A stretch of 64,000 nt of DNA from Candidatus Omnitrophota bacterium (GTDB lineage: Bacteria; Omnitrophota; Gorgyraeia; Gygaellales; Profunditerraquicolaceae), in assembly GCA_023229385.1 (NCBI GenBank), contig JALNZI010000006.1, positions 1 to 64,000 of the forward strand, written 5' to 3'. This document shows, piece after piece, positions 59,225-64,000 of this stretch. How positions within the stretch are numbered: position 1 is the stretch's first letter; each line of letters starts with the position of its first letter. The translations under genes and the position numbers were made by a program. The notes under the pieces were generated by a model. That model had not been told where the DNA came from. It saw only the letters and a list, made by a program, of their open reading frames with translations, and searched no databases.

Positions 59225-60394
59225 ATGACTATTTACAATGATCGTCTATCATTAAACCAGGGTACTATACAAAAGCAGGATCTTCGTACACGACCGTCCA
59301 AATATGCTCAGTCTAATCTTAGAAATTGGGCATTTGAACAGTCTGAAGGAGTACGTCCAGCTGAATATATGGGTGTGTATAAGTATCTCCCTGTAGAATT
59401 TCAAGATGTTAATACTGAAGATTGGGTAGTCTTACAGAAGGGCCGCATTGTTAGTGCTCTTGGTATGAATAGCACCAGTCCTAGTGGAATTCCTGCCCCT
59501 CAAGGTAGTGGATATATTCCAATTGGTATTAGCGGAGATTATATGGGAACTGGTACTGGAGCTACAATAGTTGTATCTGATGATACTTCTTTCTTTGGTT
59601 ACGAAGAACACATCGTTAACCTTTTAGTTCCAGCTAATGGTGGATCAGGAACAATTACACGATATTACAGTGCGGATGACGTTACTGCAGGTACGCGAGT
59701 AGCAGGAACTTTTGCTGCTGCAACTGCTTCAGGTGCGGTTTCTTTTGCTGCTAATATTCCTATTGGTGTTGCTTTTCATGATATTTATCAAGATATACGC
59801 GGTAAATATCTTAACTATAGAATGCATCCAGATGGTCAGCATATATTAACTGACTGGTACGTCGAAGTACCTTTCGTTAATAGTGTTTCTACTGGTGATG
59901 CAGCTACTTTCTCAGGTGTTCCACTTAATGCGAGTGTAAATACTTGGGGTCGATGGCGTGAACTTAATAAACAGTTTACTTATCTTTCTTTTGATAGTTC
60001 TTCAACGAACTATAGTGTAATTCCTGGAGCACTTATTTGTCCTGATATTCAGGGTAATTATTCTCTTCAGAATAAAACAACTACCATGCTTGCTGGTGCT
60101 AATGTTGCCGTATCTGGTTTTGTTTCAACTCAGGGAATTGTCACATCACAGACAGTTGGTAAACTAATAGCATTAGATAGTCGTTTTCCAAAAGATGATC
60201 TAGAAGATGTTCTTACATATCCTCGATCTGGTATGCCTGGTAGTCAAACTGGTGGTATCATAAAGAATCTTTTTGATTTCGTATACTATTGTTTATACAT
60301 TGGTAATGGAACAGCCCCAACTATTGAGGCAATATACAACGGAATTCGTTCTGGAGTATTTGGTCTGGCCCGAATCCAGCTGCATGTATCATAA
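59225..60394 (+). CDS. Putative capsid-associated structural protein, 389 aa
   Basis: Gly/Ser/Thr/Ala-rich beta protein between protease-scaffold and capsid genes, with GGAGG before the ATG. Base use is richer than average, as in the capsid gene, pointing to high expression. Likely a decoration or stabilising protein; no family is recognised. Confidence 0.62.
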   Translation: MTIYNDRLSLNQGTIQKQDLRTRPSKYAQSNLRNWAFEQSEGVRPAEYMGVYKYLPVEFQDVNTEDWVVLQKGRIVSALGMNSTSPSGIPAPQGSGYIPIGISGDYMGTGTGATIVVSDDTSFFGYEEHIVNLLVPANGGSGTITRYYSADDVTAGTRVAGTFAAATASGAVSFAANIPIGVAFHDIYQDIRGKYLNYRMHPDGQHILTDWYVEVPFVNSVSTGDAATFSGVPLNASVNTWGRWRELNKQFTYLSFDSSSTNYSVIPGALICPDIQGNYSLQNKTTTMLAGANVAVSGFVSTQGIVTSQTVGKLIALDSRFPKDDLEDVLTYPRSGMPGSQTGGIIKNLFDFVYYCLYIGNGTAPTIEAIYNGIRSGVFGLARIQLHVS

Positions 60395-60412
60395 TTATAG
60401 GAGAAAAATATT

Positions 60413-61744
60413 ATGCCTTTCATGACAATTAGAGATCAAGTCGCAGCTGAATTTTTCCCAAAGAAAGAAGATAGAGTTAAATATACTAATGTATATGACG
60501 CTTTTACTTCTCGCGGACGGTTAATGGATTCTGACGGCAATATTAATAAATATGAACTAAAAGATTTAGTAACAAGAGAAGATCTTATGCGGTTTATGCC
60601 TCAAACGGTAGAAACTGTTGTACGAGAAGCTATTGAACCTAATCTTTTTATAATCGATCGACTCTTTCAGAGTATTACTATCGAACAGGGTAGTCGTATA
60701 CAGATTGGTGCTATTGGTGCCATGACTGCTGGACGAGTTGGACAGGCTGGAGAATATCCAGAAAAAATGTTAGACCTTGATGGTGGAGACATGATTGCTA
60801 TCACTACTGATAAGTATGGTATCAAAATTTCTCTTACTGAAGAGGTTGTTTCTCAGAATCAGTTTGATGTCGTAAACGTTTGGCTTCGTGCTGCTGGTAA
60901 AGCAATGGCTCGTTGTAAAGAACGTATCGGTATGAAACTTATAAATGAGATGGGATATAAGGTATTTGATAATGCATCACCTTCTGCTTCATATTGTGGT
61001 AGTACAACTGGTCGAAATATCGCTGGCGTTACTAATGGAAGTATGACTGCTAATGATGTATTTGAAATGTATGCTTATCTTCTAAATCGTGGATTTACTC
61101 CAGATACTCTTCTACTTCATCCTCTTGCTTGGAAGCTTTTTGCAACTGATACAGAGATGAGAGAAGTAGTTCTTGCTGGTTCTACGATTGCTCAGGTACA
61201 GGGTGGAAAACCAGTATCACAATGGGGTGGAACATCTCATAATGGTTATGGTCTTCGTACAACTGGTACTGGTAATGAGAATCTTGCGGGTAGCGTTCCT
61301 AAAGGACCAAATGCTTGGACTCAGACATTGAATCCTCTTGGTGCAACATGGAATGTACGACCTGCATATCTTCCTTCTCCAATACAAGTAATTGTAACTC
61401 CAATGGTTCCTTTCTCATATGGAACTGCTGGAATTGAACGTATGGATACTGGAAGTACTTGTAACGTCATTATGGTTGATAGTAGTAACTGTGCAGTAAT
61501 TGGTCAGAGCGAAGCAATTCGTACTGATCGTTGGACTGATCCTGAACGGGATATAGTCAATATTAAACTACGTGAAGCTTATGGTATGGCTGTTCTTGAA
61601 CAGGGTAAAGGTATTGCTAAAGCAAGTAATATAGCTATTGCTAAAAATTACAACTTTGAGAATTACAATTCTCAGACTTTATCAAACTTTGATCCTACTA
61701 CAGCTCCTAGTGGTTTCTCAGCTGCAAGTCCTAATCTACCGTAA
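60413..61744 (+). CDS. Major capsid protein (HK97 fold)
   Basis: 443 residues. Features of HK97-type capsid proteins: a charged N-terminal arm, then QIGAIGAMTAGRVGQAGEYP, ITTDKYGIKISLTEEVV, and AWKLFATDTEMREVV. Its place after protease and scaffold and before a strong terminator, plus optimised codons, support the call. It may be trimmed at the N terminus by the protease. Confidence 0.88.
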   Translation: MPFMTIRDQVAAEFFPKKEDRVKYTNVYDAFTSRGRLMDSDGNINKYELKDLVTREDLMRFMPQTVETVVREAIEPNLFIIDRLFQSITIEQGSRIQIGAIGAMTAGRVGQAGEYPEKMLDLDGGDMIAITTDKYGIKISLTEEVVSQNQFDVVNVWLRAAGKAMARCKERIGMKLINEMGYKVFDNASPSASYCGSTTGRNIAGVTNGSMTANDVFEMYAYLLNRGFTPDTLLLHPLAWKLFATDTEMREVVLAGSTIAQVQGGKPVSQWGGTSHNGYGLRTTGTGNENLAGSVPKGPNAWTQTLNPLGATWNVRPAYLPSPIQVIVTPMVPFSYGTAGIERMDTGSTCNVIMVDSSNCAVIGQSEAIRTDRWTDPERDIVNIKLREAYGMAVLEQGKGIAKASNIAIAKNYNFENYNSQTLSNFDPTTAPSGFSAASPNLP

Positions 61745-61772
61745 TTGATAGATTAATTAGTTAGTTTTTATG

Positions 61773-61806
61773 AGGCATTGGGGCCAACAGCCTCGATGCC
61801 TTTTTT
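61773..61806 (+). terminator. Intrinsic terminator after the capsid gene
   Basis: 12-bp stem AGGCATTGGGGC/GCCTCGATGCCT with loop CAACA, followed by six T. Ends the abundant capsid transcript. Confidence 0.92.
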
Positions 61807-61832
61807 ATTAATTCAAAAACAAAGGGAGTTTT

Positions 61833-62510
61833 ATGAATAAATCTAAAGAGGAAAAAAAGAAACCAGAATATAAGTTACCAAAATACTTACGTCTGGCTAA
61901 AGGATCGATGTGGCTTGATACTGAAGGTGAGGAAGCTTCTGGTGTTAGGTTATATTCAGTTAAAGAAGTGTTTGTTAGTCGTGATATGAAGTTTGAAATA
62001 AATGATGGAAAAGTAAAAGTATTTGCTACTGATGTTCCAAAAGATAGATATAATAATAATAATAATGTTGATTTTGGTAAAGTAGATAGTGATCTTCCTT
62101 GGTATGTTGATACAACAACTATAGATCCATCTAAATTATCGCATATTCTAACTGCATATAAACATGGAATTCTTATAGCTGCAGATCCAGATAAAAAACC
62201 TGGAGAAGCTAAAGAAAAAGTTCAAGATAATGATTTTGGTTATGAAAAGAATGGTGATCGAATTTTTGTTGGTAAAAATAAAGAAATGTTTAAGAAACTT
62301 CAAAATCTTACTTTTAATAAATTAAAAGAATTTGTAGCAACATCACCATTAACTGAAGCATCAAAAAGAAATCTTATAGATCTTTATGATTATGAACGTA
62401 AAGGTTATAATGCTTTAGGAAGACTTCGATTAGAAGTTGTTGATTTAATAAGAGATAAATTAAAAGAATATGGTTCTGGAATGTCTGATGTTCGTATAAA
62501 TGAAGATTAA
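61833..62510 (+). CDS. Head-associated hypothetical protein, 225 aa
   Basis: Lys/Asp-rich, soluble; contains an Asn repeat (RYNNNNNVD) coded by a short AAT run. GGGAG precedes the ATG. The C terminus is helical. Typical location for head-completion genes. Confidence 0.6.
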   Translation: MNKSKEEKKKPEYKLPKYLRLAKGSMWLDTEGEEASGVRLYSVKEVFVSRDMKFEINDGKVKVFATDVPKDRYNNNNNVDFGKVDSDLPWYVDTTTIDPSKLSHILTAYKHGILIAADPDKKPGEAKEKVQDNDFGYEKNGDRIFVGKNKEMFKKLQNLTFNKLKEFVATSPLTEASKRNLIDLYDYERKGYNALGRLRLEVVDLIRDKLKEYGSGMSDVRINED

Positions 62511-62519
62511 GGAATATAA

Positions 62520-63119
62520 ATGAAAGTCATAGATCATTATCCAACAATTGGAGCAACGGGAATTTATAGAAATCAAAGTATACAAATATATTTTGATAAA
62601 CCTATTGAAGCAACAAGTATTGATTGGCAAACATTTTCACTTAATGATAGTAATACATTTACTTCAGTTGTTGGAGATCTAGGACCTATATGGGCTTCTG
62701 GTATTAATCTTAGTGGTGTTACAAGTGGACTTGTATTTACTCCATCTGTAGCACTTCTAGCAAATACAGAATATAGTGTTTATATATATCATGAACCTAA
62801 TAGTGTTATTGCTAAAGATGGTGATTTTGTAAGAAAAACTTATAGTTATAGTTTTGTAACTGGAACAGGATATTATAGTAATATAATTATTCCAGGAATT
62901 CCAACTGGAATTGTTGATTATAGTAATCCAGATCCTAACACAGATTTATATAATATAACTAATGGAATATATGTAACTAAAACTACTCCAACACATCAAG
63001 CAACTAATTTTCCATCAGCAAGTGGACAGATAGATATATTTTTTAATATTCCATTAACAATTTCTGATAGTGATATATCTGGATGTATAGATATTCAGAT
63101 AACTGATGTTTTAGATTAG
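62520..63119 (+). CDS. Ig-like (SbsA/Big_5-type) protein, 199 aa, probably truncated
   Basis: Residues 1-115 form one Ig-like domain (SIQIYFDKPIEATSI to YSYSFVTGT). A second starts at about 150 (GQIDIFFNIPLTISDSDI) and breaks off at the TAG, while the matching rest is at the start of the next gene in another frame. Such domains occur on phage head or tail surfaces. Confidence 0.65.
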   Translation: MKVIDHYPTIGATGIYRNQSIQIYFDKPIEATSIDWQTFSLNDSNTFTSVVGDLGPIWASGINLSGVTSGLVFTPSVALLANTEYSVYIYHEPNSVIAKDGDFVRKTYSYSFVTGTGYYSNIIIPGIPTGIVDYSNPDPNTDLYNITNGIYVTKTTPTHQATNFPSASGQIDIFFNIPLTISDSDISGCIDIQITDVLD

Positions 63120-63127
63120 AGAATATA

Positions 63128-63874
63128 ATGGCTTACAATATTAGTATTTCTGGAAATGTATATCAAGTTGATCATGTTAATCTTACTGGAAGTTTGGTAT
63201 CAATAGTATTTCCTGATGGATTTGAAAATAATAAACAATATGAAGTAACGTTAAGTAATAATATTTCTGGAGAATTTAATAGTTCAAATTATTATCTAGA
63301 AAATGGTTATTCTTTCTGGTTTACCTCTACGTATTGTCCATTATTTACAACCGTAAAGAAAATACATCTTACTGGTGGTCCTCAGACTGAAATGTTTCTA
63401 GATGACACGATAAATAAGATGATACATAAAAATTCTATAGATGCAGTTGATCTTTATAATTTATATAATAATACATCAGTAGCTTATGATTATTGGGGAT
63501 GTACAGCAAGTGGAGTTCCAACTATATTAAGACGGTATGTAGAATGTAAAACTGCTTATGATCTTATATCTCTTTTAAAGATGTCTGGAAGTTCTAATGA
63601 ACAACTTAAAACTCTTGGAGATCTAACTATTAAATATGATACTAATAGTAATGCTTCTAAAGATGATCCTAATCGATTAAAAGAACTTTATGATTGTTGG
63701 AAAACATCTTTAAATACTTTTGGTAATATTAAAAGTACGGTTCGTGGTTTTTACGACCAGAGCAAGCAGTTCCGACATCCAGTTTTGGAACCAGCATATA
63801 ATAGAGTAAAACAACCAGTATATCCAATACAAAGAAATTACAGTCCTGGTACGATTGGTGTTCGAGGTTTTTAA
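63128..63874 (+). CDS. Structural protein, 248 aa, begins inside an Ig-like domain
   Basis: The first 75 residues (ISISGNVYQVDHVN, KQYEVTLSNN, YSFWFTST) look like the second half of the Ig-like domain cut short in the previous gene. The rest is soluble with a basic C terminus. The frame is open upstream to 63107, so a one-base indel could have split a single gene. Confidence 0.6.
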   Translation: MAYNISISGNVYQVDHVNLTGSLVSIVFPDGFENNKQYEVTLSNNISGEFNSSNYYLENGYSFWFTSTYCPLFTTVKKIHLTGGPQTEMFLDDTINKMIHKNSIDAVDLYNLYNNTSVAYDYWGCTASGVPTILRRYVECKTAYDLISLLKMSGSSNEQLKTLGDLTIKYDTNSNASKDDPNRLKELYDCWKTSLNTFGNIKSTVRGFYDQSKQFRHPVLEPAYNRVKQPVYPIQRNYSPGTIGVRGF

Positions 63875-64000
63875 TGAACTGGTATAAAAATAATATAAGT
63901 ACATCTTCAAGTGAAGGTATTGATCTTAGACAAGAACTTAATTGGATTCTTTATGGTCGTAGTAATCCTCCTAGAAGTCCTAAAGGTCATTGGGTAGTAT
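63874..64000 (+). CDS. Structural protein start, cut by the window edge
   Basis: ATG overlaps the preceding stop (TAATG). At least 42 residues: MNWYKNNISTSSSEGIDLRQ, then LNWILYGRSNPPRSPKGHWVV. The GR...G-WVV pattern is common in phage head-tail proteins. Function cannot be called. Confidence 0.55.
   Translation, partial: MNWYKNNISTSSSEGIDLRQELNWILYGRSNPPRSPKGHWVV

Noticed and set aside
1..64000. Stop-codon reassignment (TAG read as amino acid)
   Set aside because: TAG ends several clear genes (for example at 404 and 3175), and reading through it does not join the RNR or Ig-like halves.

Overview
The window is a stretch of a large, strongly AT-rich tailed-phage genome of jumbo-phage type. 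The evidence is a head-morphogenesis run on the + strand: large terminase, portal, protease-scaffold, HK97-type major capsid protein. There is also a phage endolysin, dUTPase, a vitamin-B12-type (class II) ribonucleotide reductase, SSB, DNA ligase, tRNAs, and dense overlapping small genes. No ribosomal or ordinary chromosomal genes are present. The host cannot be fixed from sequence. Plus-strand promoters look like ordinary sigma-70 sites, two small proteins carry lipoboxes, and the endolysin is of the L-Ala-D-Glu peptidase type, so a bacterial host is clear but not its phylum.

Layout. Everything from the left edge to about 37.1 kb reads on the - strand, and everything from 37.7 kb to the right edge reads on the + strand. 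They diverge from a 600-base regulatory gap at 37.1-37.7 kb. On the - strand, left to right: tRNA-Cys; small genes and a primase-like gene (0.4-2.4 kb); tRNA-Ile and tRNA-Ser (3.0-3.2 kb); an NAD block with ammonia-dependent NAD synthetase and nicotinate phosphoribosyltransferase (5.9-7.9 kb); an HExxH metalloprotein; a Ter-type signalling block (8.4-16.8 kb) with a kinase, PP2C phosphatase, two vWA proteins, TerC, TerB and TerD; uracil-DNA glycosylase and a dCMP-type deaminase (16.8-18.7 kb); a 658-base gene-free stretch that looks like one large structured RNA (19.37-20.03 kb); a SLOG protein, SSB, macrodomain protein and ATP-dependent ligase (23-29.4 kb); then many tiny genes and structured RNA leaders driven by a repeated promoter-like motif (30-37 kb).

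On the + strand: Cys-rich small proteins and a small heat-shock protein; a chain of seven overlapping genes (38.9-40.9 kb) that nearly all start with the same peptide, M-N-I-x-L-R-D-R-Y; class II RNR, frameshifted near its C terminus; dUTPase; a lysis and small-gene block; then terminase with two inteins, portal with a MuF-like tail, protease with a nested scaffold start, capsid protein and accessory structural proteins up to the right edge.

How the genes work together (inference). pncB and nadE supply two of the three Preiss-Handler steps from nicotinate to NAD. A macrodomain and a SLOG protein, families that bind ADP-ribose or related nucleotides, lie on the same strand. The kinase/PP2C/vWA set with TerB, TerC and TerD matches the Ter-associated phospho-signalling systems of bacteria. 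Together they suggest a phage that protects the NAD pool and membrane or stress state of its host. The most unusual items are the shared start peptide of the 39-41 kb gene chain, the repeated promoter motif followed at once by stem-closed RNA modules at 33-35 kb, and the large RNA at 19.4-20.0 kb.
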